The position numbers were made by a program, and so were the translations under genes. A stretch of 64,000 nucleotides of DNA from Dyadobacter arcticus (GTDB lineage Bacteria > Bacteroidota > Bacteroidia > Cytophagales > Spirosomataceae), in contig NZ_JAASQJ010000006.1 in NCBI RefSeq assembly GCF_011762185.1, positions 206,263-270,262 on the forward strand, in the 5' to 3' direction. Shown in pieces: positions 1 through 8,872 of the stretch. Each line of letters starts with the position of its first letter. Positions within the stretch are counted from its first letter, which is position 1. The notes below the pieces were generated by a model. The model did no database searches, was not told the DNA's origin, and saw only the letters and a program-made list of their open reading frames with translations.

Positions 1-2
1 AA

Positions 3-2489
3 GTCACAAAGGTTGGTGATGGTGATCAAGATAAAAAGGAACAATCTTCGCAAAGCACTAATAAGCGAGCTGGGAAGGGAGTAACAATCCGCAAAAACTT
101 CAATGAAACCGCATTCTTCTACCCGGACCTGAAAACCGATGCAGACGGATCCATCATATTTTCATTCACGCTCCCGGAAGCACTTACCCGTTGGAAGTAT
201 CAGGCGCTGGCGCATACGAAAGAACTGGCCATTGGATACAGTTCCAAAGAGATCATTACCCAAAAGGAATTAATGTTGCAGCCCAATGCACCCCGTTTTC
301 TTCGAGAAGGCGACCATATCACATTTCCAGCCAAGATCGTAAACCTTTCGAATCGTGCATTAAAAGGAATGATATCTCTTCAACTGTTTGATACAGAGAC
401 AAATCAGCGTGTTGATGATTTATTCAAAAATGGAAAGCCAGAGAATCCATTTGACATCCCGGCTGGACAGAGTATGACCGTTGGATTCCCAATTGAAATT
501 CCAAAAGACTTTACTAAAACACTTACCTGGCGGATCGTCGCCAAATCAGAAGCATTGTCGGACGGCGAAGAGAACATTCTGCCCATTTTGTCCAACCGAA
601 TGCTGGTAACCGAAAGCATGCCAATTTCAATGCGCGGGACTGGAAGTAAAGACTTTAAATTTGAAAAGCTGCTGCATTCAGCGAATTCGAATACGCTGAA
701 AAATAAGTCGTTAACAGTGGAATATACCAGTAACCCTGCCTGGTACGCGATCCAATCGTTGCCATTCCTGATGGAATATCCCTACGACTGTGCCGAGCAA
801 ACCTGGAACCGTTATTACGCCAATTCACTTGCTGCGTATATAGTTGGGAGTTCGCCGCGTATTGGAAAAGTTTTCGAAAGCTGGAAAATTGTCGATACCA
901 CAGCATTGCTGAGTAATCTGGCGAAAAATCAGGAACTGAAATCAGTCCTTTTGGAAGAAACGCCTTGGGTACTGGCCGCCAAAACCGAGGCGCAGCAGAA
1001 AAGGAACATTGCATTGCTTTTTGATATGGTCAGAATGGGTAATGAATTGAATGCTGCTTTGGATAAATTAATCCAGTTACAAAGCGCAAATGGCGGTTTC
1101 GTCTGGTTCAAAGGCGGCCCGGACGATCGCTACATGACGCAATATATTATCTCGGGTATTGGGCATCTAAAAAAAGTGAATGCATTGCAAAAAGATCAGG
1201 AAGAACGGATCAATGCGATCCTGAAAACTGCCTTTCCTTATCTGGATAAAAGGATCAGGGAAGATTATAATCTGCTCGTGAAATCAAAAAGCAATCTCAA
1301 AACATATGTTCCCGGGCCGATTCAGATTCATTATTTGTACATGCGAAGCTTTTTCCCTGAGGTACCCATTGCCGCAACTTCGCTCCCAGCCTATCAGTAT
1401 TTTAAGGAAAGATCGAAGCTTACCTGGATTAACCAACCCAAATATCTGCAAGGCTTAACCGCATTGGAACTTCATCGCGGCAACGACAAGACCGTCCCAA
1501 AGGCTATTCTCAAATCGTTGAAAGAAACGGCTGTCGTTACCGAAGAAATGGGAATGTACTGGAAAACCGCCCAAAGAGGCTGGTGGTGGCATGAGGCACC
1601 CATTGAGCGTCAGGCATTGCTGATTGAGGCTTTTCAGGAAATTGAGAATGACCCCAAAACAGTCGATGATCTTAAAACCTGGTTGCTCAAAAACAAGCAG
1701 GTCAGCAATTGGGAGAGTACGAAAGCCACAGCCGAGGCTTGCTATGCATTACTTTTGAAAGGATCCGATTGGCTTTCACAGGAGCCCGAGGTGACAATTA
1801 ACCTTGGAAGTACGGTTTTGAAAGCATCCGGGAATTCAACCGAGGCGGGCACAGGTTACTTTAAGAAAATCATCGAGGCTGAACAAATTAGCGCTTCCAT
1901 GGGAAATGTAAAGATTCAAGTCAGCGATCCAATTAGCCTTTCCTTTCCACCATGTCCGGCACCAACCGGCTCGGGCGAACCCACTTGGGGCCTGCCCGGC
2001 TGGGGCTCCATCTACTGGCAATATTTTGAGGATTTGGATAAAATCACCTCAGCCGAAACACATTTAAAACTATCCAAAAAGCTCTTTATCGAAAAAAATA
2101 CGGACAATGGCCCTTTGCTCTCGCCAATAAATGAAGGAGATGTTGTAAAGATCGGCGATAAAATCAAGGTCCGCATTGAACTTCGGGTCGACAGGGATAT
2201 GGAATATGTTCACATGAAAGATACGCGTGCATCGGGTCTGGAACCGGTAAATGTGCTGAGCGGATTCAAATGGCAGGGCGGTCTGGGTTACTATGAAAGC
2301 ACGAAGGATGCAAGCACAAATTTCTTTTTCAGCAATTTAAGCAAAGGCACTTATGTGTTCGAATATCCGCTATTCGTAGCCCACGAAGGCGATTTCAGCA
2401 ACGGGATTACGAGTATTCAATGCATGTACGCGCCTGAGTTTTCGGCGCATAGTAAAGGGGTGAGGGTGAAAGTAAATGGGAGGAAATGA
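3..2489 (+). CDS. Alpha-2-macroglobulin family protein, 3' part (5' end outside window)
   Basis: The open frame runs from the first bases of the window without an internal start being needed, so this is the C-terminal part of a larger gene; the ATG at 273 is only the first in-window Met. Near the edge the translation reads FNETAFFYPDLKTD, a signature of the alpha-2-macroglobulin domain. Further on, YPYDCAEQTW (783-803) is the thioester site, with Cys at 789-791 and Gln at 798-800, in the CxEQ form of bacterial members, so the protease-trapping thioester is kept. A helical thioester-domain region and a beta-rich C-terminus follow. Family members are large envelope proteins thought to trap attacking proteases. 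The next gene starts 28 bases downstream. Family assignment is firm; size and N-terminal domains cannot be seen. Confidence 0.9.
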   Translation, partial: VTKVGDGDQDKKEQSSQSTNKRAGKGVTIRKNFNETAFFYPDLKTDADGSIIFSFTLPEALTRWKYQALAHTKELAIGYSSKEIITQKELMLQPNAPRFLREGDHITFPAKIVNLSNRALKGMISLQLFDTETNQRVDDLFKNGKPENPFDIPAGQSMTVGFPIEIPKDFTKTLTWRIVAKSEALSDGEENILPILSNRMLVTESMPISMRGTGSKDFKFEKLLHSANSNTLKNKSLTVEYTSNPAWYAIQSLPFLMEYPYDCAEQTWNRYYANSLAAYIVGSSPRIGKVFESWKIVDTTALLSNLAKNQELKSVLLEETPWVLAAKTEAQQKRNIALLFDMVRMGNELNAALDKLIQLQSANGGFVWFKGGPDDRYMTQYIISGIGHLKKVNALQKDQEERINAILKTAFPYLDKRIREDYNLLVKSKSNLKTYVPGPIQIHYLYMRSFFPEVPIAATSLPAYQYFKERSKLTWINQPKYLQGLTALELHRGNDKTVPKAILKSLKETAVVTEEMGMYWKTAQRGWWWHEAPIERQALLIEAFQEIENDPKTVDDLKTWLLKNKQVSNWESTKATAEACYALLLKGSDWLSQEPEVTINLGSTVLKASGNSTEAGTGYFKKIIEAEQISASMGNVKIQVSDPISLSFPPCPAPTGSGEPTWGLPGWGSIYWQYFEDLDKITSAETHLKLSKKLFIEKNTDNGPLLSPINEGDVVKIGDKIKVRIELRVDRDMEYVHMKDTRASGLEPVNVLSGFKWQGGLGYYESTKDASTNFFFSNLSKGTYVFEYPLFVAHEGDFSNGITSIQCMYAPEFSAHSKGVRVKVNGRK

Positions 2490-2517
2490 TGATCTCTAAA
2501 ATTCTTATCTTTAACCC

Positions 2518-3300
2518 GTGGAAAACATTGGCTTTTTAGAAATAAAAATAACCGGATCGAAAGGGAATCTTGATCTGTCTCCTGATAATTACGATATCAG
2601 AGAGATTATTTCTGTACTTGAGAATGCTGAAAATCTTTTATATCCTGCTGACAAAAACAATAGACCTACTATCAGTTACAAAATTGAGGAAGGATCAGTA
2701 AAGCACGTATTTAGAACTTCTATTCAATTCATAATCGGTTTCAATGCCGTGATCGGCCAGATCAATCAAATCCGGAACATCGATTTTCTCGATGTATCAA
2801 CAGCCAAGGCTTTTGAAAATATTCAGGATATTGCCCTTAAACATGATTATGTCTTTGATATCAAAACCTCGCTTGAAAATTCGAATGAAGTGAGATTAGA
2901 TAAGCAGACCAACTTTGTGAGGACAGAGTCCATCTGGGTCGATGCGGAGTTCTATTTTTATGGAAAACTCACCAATGCAGGTGGCAAGGATAAGGCGAAC
3001 ATTCATATCTACACGGAGAATATGGGGACATTAAGAATACAGACCCCAATTAGCTTTTTGGAACATTACAATGAAAATTTACTATATAAGACTTTCGGAA
3101 TCAGAGCATTAGGCAAACAAAATTCCGAGACTGGCCAAATCGACACTTCAACCTTGAAATTTGTTGAATTAGTAGATTATCATCCGGGATATGATGAAGA
3201 ATATCTAAATAACTTAATTAGTAAAGCTTCTAAAAGTTGGTCCGACATCGGGGACAAAGATCAATGGCTTAGAGAAATAAGGGGTAGCTATGAAACATAA
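2518..3300 (+). CDS. Uncharacterised protein paired with a PIN-domain protein
   Basis: A 260-residue protein that I do not recognise. The start is the GTG at 2518; no nearer ATG keeps the N-terminus MENIGFLEIKITGSKG. There is no signal peptide or clear membrane segment. The one hydrophobic stretch (FIIGFNAVIGQI, about residues 72-83) is short and flanked by polar sequence, so a cytosolic alpha/beta protein is likely. Its last 11 bases overlap the start of the PIN gene at 3290, which implies translational coupling and a shared role. In VapBC pairs the upstream partner is usually a DNA-binding antitoxin under 100 residues. This one is far longer and shows no AbrB, RHH or PHD motif by eye, so it is either an unusual antitoxin or something else. 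Confidence 0.75.
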   Translation: MENIGFLEIKITGSKGNLDLSPDNYDIREIISVLENAENLLYPADKNNRPTISYKIEEGSVKHVFRTSIQFIIGFNAVIGQINQIRNIDFLDVSTAKAFENIQDIALKHDYVFDIKTSLENSNEVRLDKQTNFVRTESIWVDAEFYFYGKLTNAGGKDKANIHIYTENMGTLRIQTPISFLEHYNENLLYKTFGIRALGKQNSETGQIDTSTLKFVELVDYHPGYDEEYLNNLISKASKSWSDIGDKDQWLREIRGSYET

Positions 3301-3769
3301 GGGAGTATTTTGCGATACAAGCTTTTTCATCCGCTTGCTGGATGCAAAAGATCCGTTGCATTACAATGCCAGAGGATACTTTAAATATTTTGCAGAAAAT
3401 GACTATGCTCTGTTGATAAGTACCATTGCAATTGCCGAATATTGCGTTGGCGGCAGCCTCCAGGAATTACCTTTGAGAAATTTACAAATTATTCCTTTCA
3501 ATCTGGATCATGCGCAAAGAACTGGTGAATTTGCACGAATCATTTTCGCGAAGAAAGGCGAATTATATATTAAAGAAAGGAAGATAATTCCCAACGATAC
3601 GAAGTTATTCGCGCAAGCGGATTCTGAAAAGAATGCTGATTTTTTTATATCCTCAGATAGCGAAAGTATAAAAATCTATACCCTCCTGAGAAAAGAATCG
3701 AATCCTAAATTCCAATTTATCGATCTCAGTACTCCTTACAATGAAACATTCGGAATTTTAGCAATTTGA
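3290..3769 (+). CDS. PIN-domain protein, VapC-like ribonuclease candidate
   Basis: A 159-residue PIN-domain protein. The acidic residues expected for the metal site are visible: Asp9 in FCDTSFFIRLLD, Glu50 in IAIAEYC, Asp103 in PNDTKLFAQAD and Asp123 in FISSDSES. All four positions are filled, so the nuclease is probably active. Length is slightly above a typical VapC (about 130-140 residues), mostly through a longer 60-100 region. Known PIN toxins cleave tRNA or rRNA. Here the gene overlaps its upstream partner by 11 bases and is the last of the module; the convergent DegT gene ends 22 bases beyond. The family call is secure. Toxin function is inferred from layout only. Confidence 0.85.
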   Translation: MKHKGVFCDTSFFIRLLDAKDPLHYNARGYFKYFAENDYALLISTIAIAEYCVGGSLQELPLRNLQIIPFNLDHAQRTGEFARIIFAKKGELYIKERKIIPNDTKLFAQADSEKNADFFISSDSESIKIYTLLRKESNPKFQFIDLSTPYNETFGILAI

Positions 3770-3791
3770 TTCGTTTTATCTAAAAGGTTTA

Positions 3792-5015
3792 CTACGCATT
3801 GACCGCCGCCTGAATCTTCAAAATGGCCTCTACAAACAATTCCATATCCTTCTTTTCGCCTAACATGGCATGTTGCAAAATCCAAACAGCATCGGTATTG
3901 CAGGCTTGCTCGGCAACCGGGCAGCAAACTTCGCTGTAATCTGCCGTTTCAGGAATGGCGTAGCACATGAAGTTTTTTTTCTGGAAAAGTGGCTGTTTGT
4001 AAAGCGGGTGTGGGTATCCTTTGAAACTGGGCACACCCTCAGCGGCCAACATCTCAGCAAAAGTATTTTTGGGCAGGCCTCCAAACTTGGAAGCGTCGTA
4101 TTTAAATATGTAGATATGATAGCAATGCCTCGTGATCTCTTCGCCTCGGCTTAAAGGCGTAATTCCTTCCACTTCGGCCAGTAACTGGTTCAGATATAGA
4201 CCGTTTTCATTCCGCTTGCAGGTTTGCGCTTCCAGCCTTTTGAGTTGTTCCGAAAGTAATACCGCCTGCATTTGCGTGATCCTGTAATTGCAGCCCGGAT
4301 TATAATGGTCGTACCATTGTCCGCCCTCAATCCTACCCACATTACGCAGCGAGCGCATCATTGCATACAGTTCGTCATCATCCGTAATCACAATCCCGCC
4401 TTCACCCGACGTGAGATTTTTGGAAGATTGAAAACTGAAACTGCCCACATCGCCAATAGAACCCAACTTTTTCCCTTTATACTCTGCACCATGTCCGTGC
4501 GCCGCATCTTCAACCACCTTCAATCCGTGGCGTCTGGCAATGTCCATGATCGCATCCATGTCGCAGGCAAGTCCCCCAAAATGAACCGGGACGATCACTT
4601 TCGTACGGTCGGTGATAGCCGCTTCAATCGCAGCAGGACTTATATTGTAGGTGTCCGGATCAATATCCACAAACACAGGCACACAATTGCATTCGATGAC
4701 CGACGAAGCGGTGGTGATGAAGGTATAGGGTGGCACAATGACTTCGTCGCCCGGCTTCACACCACAGGCAATCAGCGCGAGGCGAAGAGAAACCGAACCA
4801 TTGACGCAGGTAATGGCGTATTTACTCCCGCAGTAATCGGCAAACGCCTTTTCAAATTTCGCTACTTCATCCCCGCAATCCGGATTTCCCCACTTCCCAC
4901 TCTGCACGATCGCAGCCACTGCATCGACTTCGTTCTGGTCATAAACCGGCCAGTTGAATGATTTGGTAATCGTCTTTGCCCCTCCGTTAATTGCCAGATT
5001 TCGGTCCATATGCAT
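3792..5015 (-). CDS. DegT/DnrJ/EryC1/StrS-type PLP-dependent aminotransferase
   Basis: A 407-residue fold-type I PLP enzyme of the sugar aminotransferase family. The PLP lysine is Lys199 in SFQSSKNLTSGEGG, the cofactor-binding Asp170 is in VVEDAAHGHGA, and the substrate/PLP loop GSVSLRLAL lies near residue 73. Family members transaminate nucleotide-linked keto-sugars or scyllo-inosose-like ketoses. The N-terminus LAINGGAKTITKSF resembles the secondary-metabolite and inositol-type members more than lipopolysaccharide ones. No sugar biosynthesis genes are adjacent, so the substrate is unknown. Two in-frame ATGs (5015 and 5009) could serve as start. It is convergent with the PIN gene and stands alone on its strand. 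Confidence 0.88.
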   Translation of the reverse strand: MHMDRNLAINGGAKTITKSFNWPVYDQNEVDAVAAIVQSGKWGNPDCGDEVAKFEKAFADYCGSKYAITCVNGSVSLRLALIACGVKPGDEVIVPPYTFITTASSVIECNCVPVFVDIDPDTYNISPAAIEAAITDRTKVIVPVHFGGLACDMDAIMDIARRHGLKVVEDAAHGHGAEYKGKKLGSIGDVGSFSFQSSKNLTSGEGGIVITDDDELYAMMRSLRNVGRIEGGQWYDHYNPGCNYRITQMQAVLLSEQLKRLEAQTCKRNENGLYLNQLLAEVEGITPLSRGEEITRHCYHIYIFKYDASKFGGLPKNTFAEMLAAEGVPSFKGYPHPLYKQPLFQKKNFMCYAIPETADYSEVCCPVAEQACNTDAVWILQHAMLGEKKDMELFVEAILKIQAAVNA

Positions 5016-5163
5016 TTTTGAACATTAATAAATCGCTGATTGTGGTATGCAGATTGATACTCTTAAAAATCTTTTTCAGGCTATTTCATTTGATCCGCTA
5101 GGCCGTTTATAGCCTTTTTCCCCGAACAATAAGTATTTATTCCACAAACCCTTACCAGTTCAA

Positions 5164-6450
5164 ATGAACAACAAATCATTTCTTTATAATCTGTTGATTG
5201 CCGGAATGTCCCTGGCAACCGCCTGGGCAATCAGGGGCCAGTTCGGACATGAACAAGGTGCTGCCTGGGCTGGCGGGATTGGCGGGTTAGCCGTTGTCCT
5301 CCTGGCGAGAAGAACCGATTGGTATGCAAAAGCTTTCCAGCTCACATTGGCCTCAGCGGCGGGATGGGGCATTGGCGGTATTATCAGCTATGGAAAAGTG
5401 GTGGGTTATGCGCGCGGCCTCGAATTTGGGAATGTGTATTATGGTTTGCTGATGCTGTTTCTGATTGGGAGTTTGTTCGGGCTTGTAGGAGGCGGGTTAT
5501 TTGGGCTAACGCTGGCGTCAAGTCATGAAAAACCGGTCAAATGGGCGCAGCTAATCACTGAAATGACGGCTGGCGCAATCATTTTTTACTATCTGTTGAT
5601 CGAAGAAATCGGCTGGCTTATGACGCCCCCAAGATCGGAAGCCTGGGCAGCCGGGTTTGGGATGACCGTCGCGATGTTCTGGTATATGATCAGGAACAAG
5701 CAATACGCCGCGATCCGGGTGGCTATTTTTGCCGGGTTAGGTGGAGGTTTTGGTTTTGCTTTCGGTAATTTTTTGCAGGTAATGGGCAGTGTTTCAGGCA
5801 TTAAATTCAATTTCTGGAATGTCATGGAATATTCCATCGGCTTCTTTGGAGGCATTGGAATGGCCTACGGAACATTTACAAGCGAATGGGAGAAATCGGA
5901 GGATTCAGTTTCAAAGAACAACCTCATCGCCCCGATACTGATTCTGACACTTATTATCCCGTTTATTGTCTGGGATCAATCATTCGAAACCGAGCGTCTT
6001 GTTGACACCATCAAATCTTTCAATCCCAATTCCGACGGCCCGGCCATTACCAAATATGTCCAATGGGCGGCATTGCTGCTGGTTCTTATATTCAGCGGTT
6101 TCACGCTATATTACTTTTATTTCAAAAAAGCAGGTCAACTGATCAACTTAACAGCTGAGCAACTGCGCCCGTTTTTCTTTGCAAATCTTGGGCTCTACAC
6201 AATTTATAGCATTCTGATTACCTGCGCATTCATGAGCCTTTACCGCATTGAGCAATATTTGTATATTCTGAATATCCTGGTCATTGGCTTTCTGCTCAAC
6301 AAGTTTGAAGTTACCTTTTCGAATCGCAGACTAAACATCAGCCGCTGGGTTATTAATTTTATCTTCATCCTGGCTTTTTTCGCGATTTTGACTGCGGTGG
6401 CGGTTAGTTCACATGGAGAGTTGAAGGGGGCTAACAGTCGGTTTGAGTGA
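5164..6450 (+). CDS. Polytopic inner-membrane protein of unknown function
   Basis: A 428-residue protein with roughly ten to eleven hydrophobic segments and many glycine-rich helices. The N-terminal half carries a distinctive block, AWAIRGQFGHEQGAAWAGG (about residues 20-38), in which polar and charged residues (Arg, His, Glu) sit beside glycines at a membrane edge, and a second GGGFGFAFGNFLQ block near residue 197. Such conserved charged positions suggest a transporter or membrane enzyme, but I cannot name the family. The C-terminal half (from about 255) is a set of more ordinary helices. It is a single gene with its own upstream region of 148 bases, between the divergent DegT gene and the repeat-flanked gene at 6584. 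Confidence 0.7.
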   Translation: MNNKSFLYNLLIAGMSLATAWAIRGQFGHEQGAAWAGGIGGLAVVLLARRTDWYAKAFQLTLASAAGWGIGGIISYGKVVGYARGLEFGNVYYGLLMLFLIGSLFGLVGGGLFGLTLASSHEKPVKWAQLITEMTAGAIIFYYLLIEEIGWLMTPPRSEAWAAGFGMTVAMFWYMIRNKQYAAIRVAIFAGLGGGFGFAFGNFLQVMGSVSGIKFNFWNVMEYSIGFFGGIGMAYGTFTSEWEKSEDSVSKNNLIAPILILTLIIPFIVWDQSFETERLVDTIKSFNPNSDGPAITKYVQWAALLLVLIFSGFTLYYFYFKKAGQLINLTAEQLRPFFFANLGLYTIYSILITCAFMSLYRIEQYLYILNILVIGFLLNKFEVTFSNRRLNISRWVINFIFILAFFAILTAVAVSSHGELKGANSRFE

Positions 6451-6480
6451 TTTGTTTTCCTTGTTTGAGGCTTCAAGGCT

Positions 6481-6530
6481 TCTGCGGGTTTTAAACTACG
6501 ACCAACTGTGCCGGCTTGCGTAGTTTTTTA
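6481..6530. repeat. REP-like palindromic repeat, copy 1
   Basis: A hairpin made of AAACTACG (6493-6500) and CGTAGTTT (6519-6526), with a loop containing CCAACTGTGCCGG. The 17-base string at 6493-6509 recurs exactly at 7044-7060 on the other side of the next gene. It may double as a terminator for the membrane protein gene, since a T-run follows the stem. Confidence 0.55.
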
Positions 6531-6583
6531 AGAATACGTGCTTATAACAACAGTTCTTAAACTATAAACTTAAATACCATCTC

Positions 6584-6991
6584 ATGGTAACCGAACAAGG
6601 AACGAAAGAGGATCCATGGCTTCTGAAAACGCCACCGTTATCTTCTGAATTTACGATGTATAAAGATGTGAAGGACGGGAAGGAAATCTTGGTATGTACG
6701 GTTGGTAAAACAATCCTTCATTACGATTACCGTTGCCTGCAGGACTTACAGGATATGCTCAAAAAGCACGGAGACTGGATGGAACTCGGAAGCGCGGATG
6801 AACAAAAACCTGCGAAAGAGGGCACGGTCGAGGCTTGGGGAAGGTCTGAATCCAATCCTGTCCGCGGCTGGTATGGTTTGAAAAAAGGGTTTCGCGGGCG
6901 ATTTGGTATGTATGTACCCCCACTCATGGAAAAGCTCGGATTAGCGGAGGTGACGCATGACCCCAAAGGAAATAAAATGCGGGTTGTGTAG
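6584..6991 (+). CDS. Small conserved hypothetical protein
   Basis: A 135-residue soluble protein without signal peptide or membrane segment. Visible blocks are EDPWLLKTPPLSSEFTMYKD near the N-terminus, LHYDYRCLQDLQDMLKKHGDW in the middle (split here as two helices), LGSADEQKP, and a basic, aromatic stretch NPVRGWYGLKKGFRGRFGMY near residue 100. The pattern of a short alpha/beta protein with a conserved Trp/Gly-rich basic loop suggests nucleic-acid or nucleotide contact, but I do not recognise the family. It is a single gene between two copies of a palindromic repeat, which is an unusual setting and could mean it was moved as a unit. Confidence 0.7.
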   Translation: MVTEQGTKEDPWLLKTPPLSSEFTMYKDVKDGKEILVCTVGKTILHYDYRCLQDLQDMLKKHGDWMELGSADEQKPAKEGTVEAWGRSESNPVRGWYGLKKGFRGRFGMYVPPLMEKLGLAEVTHDPKGNKMRVV

Positions 6992-7000
6992 TGCGTTTGG

Positions 7001-7062
7001 GTTGTGCCGGTCTGAGACCGGCGGACGCGGGCTCGTAGCTGTAAAACTACGACCAACTGTTC
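7001..7062. repeat. REP-like palindromic repeat, copy 2 (two hairpins)
   Basis: Two adjacent palindromes: GCCGGTCT-G-AGACCGGC at 7006-7022 (8-bp stem, one-base centre) and CGTAG...CTACG at 7034-7051, joined by a GC-rich linker GGACGCGGG. It ends in the 17-base string shared with 6493-6509. The paired-hairpin layout is that of REP/BIME elements. No RAYT transposase is in the window. Confidence 0.6.
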
Positions 7063-7090
7063 GAACGTCAGACCCGATAGTTGCCTTACC

Positions 7091-8872
7091 TTATTTATTA
7101 ATCACCAACTCATCCTTGAGATTCCCCTCAGGATCAAAGCATCTATAAAACAAACTATTTCCTTTGATCGAAATGTGCTGGTAAAGAGGCCCGTTTCTGT
7201 AACGTTTGACTGCATAATCCTCCTCGGTCCATATTTCCTGCTTCCCCGAAATGCTGATCGACATGGTGTATATCGTGCCCTCAGCCGGTGTCACGACAGC
7301 TTTCCCATTGTACATTGGTTTGGTCCTGAGGTAATAATGCATATGACCATTCATGACCATATCCACATGGTACTTATCAAATAGCGTACACCATTCGCGC
7401 ATAATCTCGTCATAAGGCTCTTCGACATTGTACGGCGGAAAATGGAACATCGCGAATTTCCACTTGGCTTTACTGCTCTTTAACTTTTCTTCCACCCAAG
7501 CACTTTGCTTTGGAACGGACAACGTCGGATCCAGCATCAGAAACAGCGCGTCCTGATAATTAAAAGCATAAGTCATTTCCGAAGGTTGTCCCGCCGGACC
7601 ATTCTCAGGCAGACTGAACATTTCCTTGTACATCCACGCGCCCAGCCCATCCTGACTATCGTGATTACCCGGAACGGGCATCAATGGTCGGGTCGTAAAT
7701 GTCGGGCTGCTGTAATCCCACAACTGGTCCCAATCATCGCGGTGCAATCCTGTACTCACCAAATCTCCTGCAATGGAAAAGAAAGCGGTTTCGGGATGCC
7801 GTTTTAATGATTTTTTCGCCATGTCTCCCCAGATCGGAGAGTAATGTGTATCGCCAAACCAGATGAAGGAAAAATCACGGTTCGTTGCAGAAGCGGTTTG
7901 ATATGATACCGGCGGCGACCATTTCCCCAGGTCACTTCCCAGTGCATAATGATAAATTTTGCCGGGTTGCAGATTTTTGAGTTTGGCTGTGAAGCGATTT
8001 ATATACCTATCATTTTGCAAGAGACGGTCCTCCATTTTGAACACCGAAGCATCATTATAAAGGGTATCCTTTGTATCAGGTATCCAGTACTTGATTTTTC
8101 CAGCAGCCACACTCGGGTTCGTTCTCCATTGAACGTTCACCGAAGTCTGAGGATCGTCGCTCCATGTGAGGAGTACTTGATCCGGATCTTTTAATGAAGG
8201 CGTAGCGGTTTTCCGGAAAGCTTGTACCAAATGTGCCTCCCTGGCCCGGCCGCGAACGGTTGTGAACAAAACCTGGCCTTTCAATTGATCCGGAACTTCC
8301 TCGATAACAAGCCCGTCCCAATCGTGGTAAGTGAATGCACCAACTTCCAAGGTATCCAAACCATACTCGGCCGGGATTACATTTTTAATGTCCAGCTTGT
8401 CACTTTTGTTTTGCGGGGCCATACTGATAAAATAGACCGGCCTGTGCTTATCAAATCCGTTGATACCCAATCCAATTGATCCTTTATCAAAATCCTTTTG
8501 CCATACTTCGTAAGTATATTCCTCATTCTTAACCCGCATGGAAGTTTTTTTGAACCCGCTTTTTTCCAGCCAGAAAGGCGGCGTTTTTTGCTCAACATCC
8601 CGCATGAGCGAGACAGTCACAGGCACATTGGCATCAAAGGTCCAGAAACGCGTGGCAAGCACTTTTTTATCTTCATCACTCAAAAATCCAAGAAGGTATG
8701 CTTCTGAAATGGTGTCCAGCTGAGCAGGCGTAAGCATTTTGTAAAGCCTGGTAACGGCGTTATCCACAACTTCCTTTACCGTCGATCCGGAAGGGGCTGC
8801 TTTTTCCTTTTGGCAAGAAAGCATCGTGCAACCCAGCAGCAAGCCAGAAAACAGGAAAATATTGAGTCTCAT
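7091..8872 (-). CDS. Metallophosphoesterase lipoprotein, purple acid phosphatase-like
   Basis: A 593-residue lipoprotein. The signal peptide ends in a lipobox TMLSC (Cys20). The middle has a fibronectin-like beta domain of the kind found at the N-terminus of purple acid phosphatases (LLTWSDDPQTSVNVQWRTNP, about residues 229-248). The C-terminal half carries the dinuclear metal motifs in order: FGDTHYS, AGDLVS, PGNHDSQDG, MFHFPPY and NGHMHYY. The first 220 residues are a separate domain I do not recognise. The enzyme probably frees phosphate from organic esters at the cell surface. Its start overlaps the stop of the preceding gene by four bases (ATGA), so it is the last gene of a coupled operon with the hydrolase and ceramidase-like genes. 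Confidence 0.88.
   Translation of the reverse strand: MRLNIFLFSGLLLGCTMLSCQKEKAAPSGSTVKEVVDNAVTRLYKMLTPAQLDTISEAYLLGFLSDEDKKVLATRFWTFDANVPVTVSLMRDVEQKTPPFWLEKSGFKKTSMRVKNEEYTYEVWQKDFDKGSIGLGINGFDKHRPVYFISMAPQNKSDKLDIKNVIPAEYGLDTLEVGAFTYHDWDGLVIEEVPDQLKGQVLFTTVRGRAREAHLVQAFRKTATPSLKDPDQVLLTWSDDPQTSVNVQWRTNPSVAAGKIKYWIPDTKDTLYNDASVFKMEDRLLQNDRYINRFTAKLKNLQPGKIYHYALGSDLGKWSPPVSYQTASATNRDFSFIWFGDTHYSPIWGDMAKKSLKRHPETAFFSIAGDLVSTGLHRDDWDQLWDYSSPTFTTRPLMPVPGNHDSQDGLGAWMYKEMFSLPENGPAGQPSEMTYAFNYQDALFLMLDPTLSVPKQSAWVEEKLKSSKAKWKFAMFHFPPYNVEEPYDEIMREWCTLFDKYHVDMVMNGHMHYYLRTKPMYNGKAVVTPAEGTIYTMSISISGKQEIWTEEDYAVKRYRNGPLYQHISIKGNSLFYRCFDPEGNLKDELVINK

Noticed and set aside
4272..4961. 229-residue open frame on the plus strand inside the DegT gene
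   Set aside because: It is antisense to a clear PLP aminotransferase with all motifs, and has no family signal of its own.
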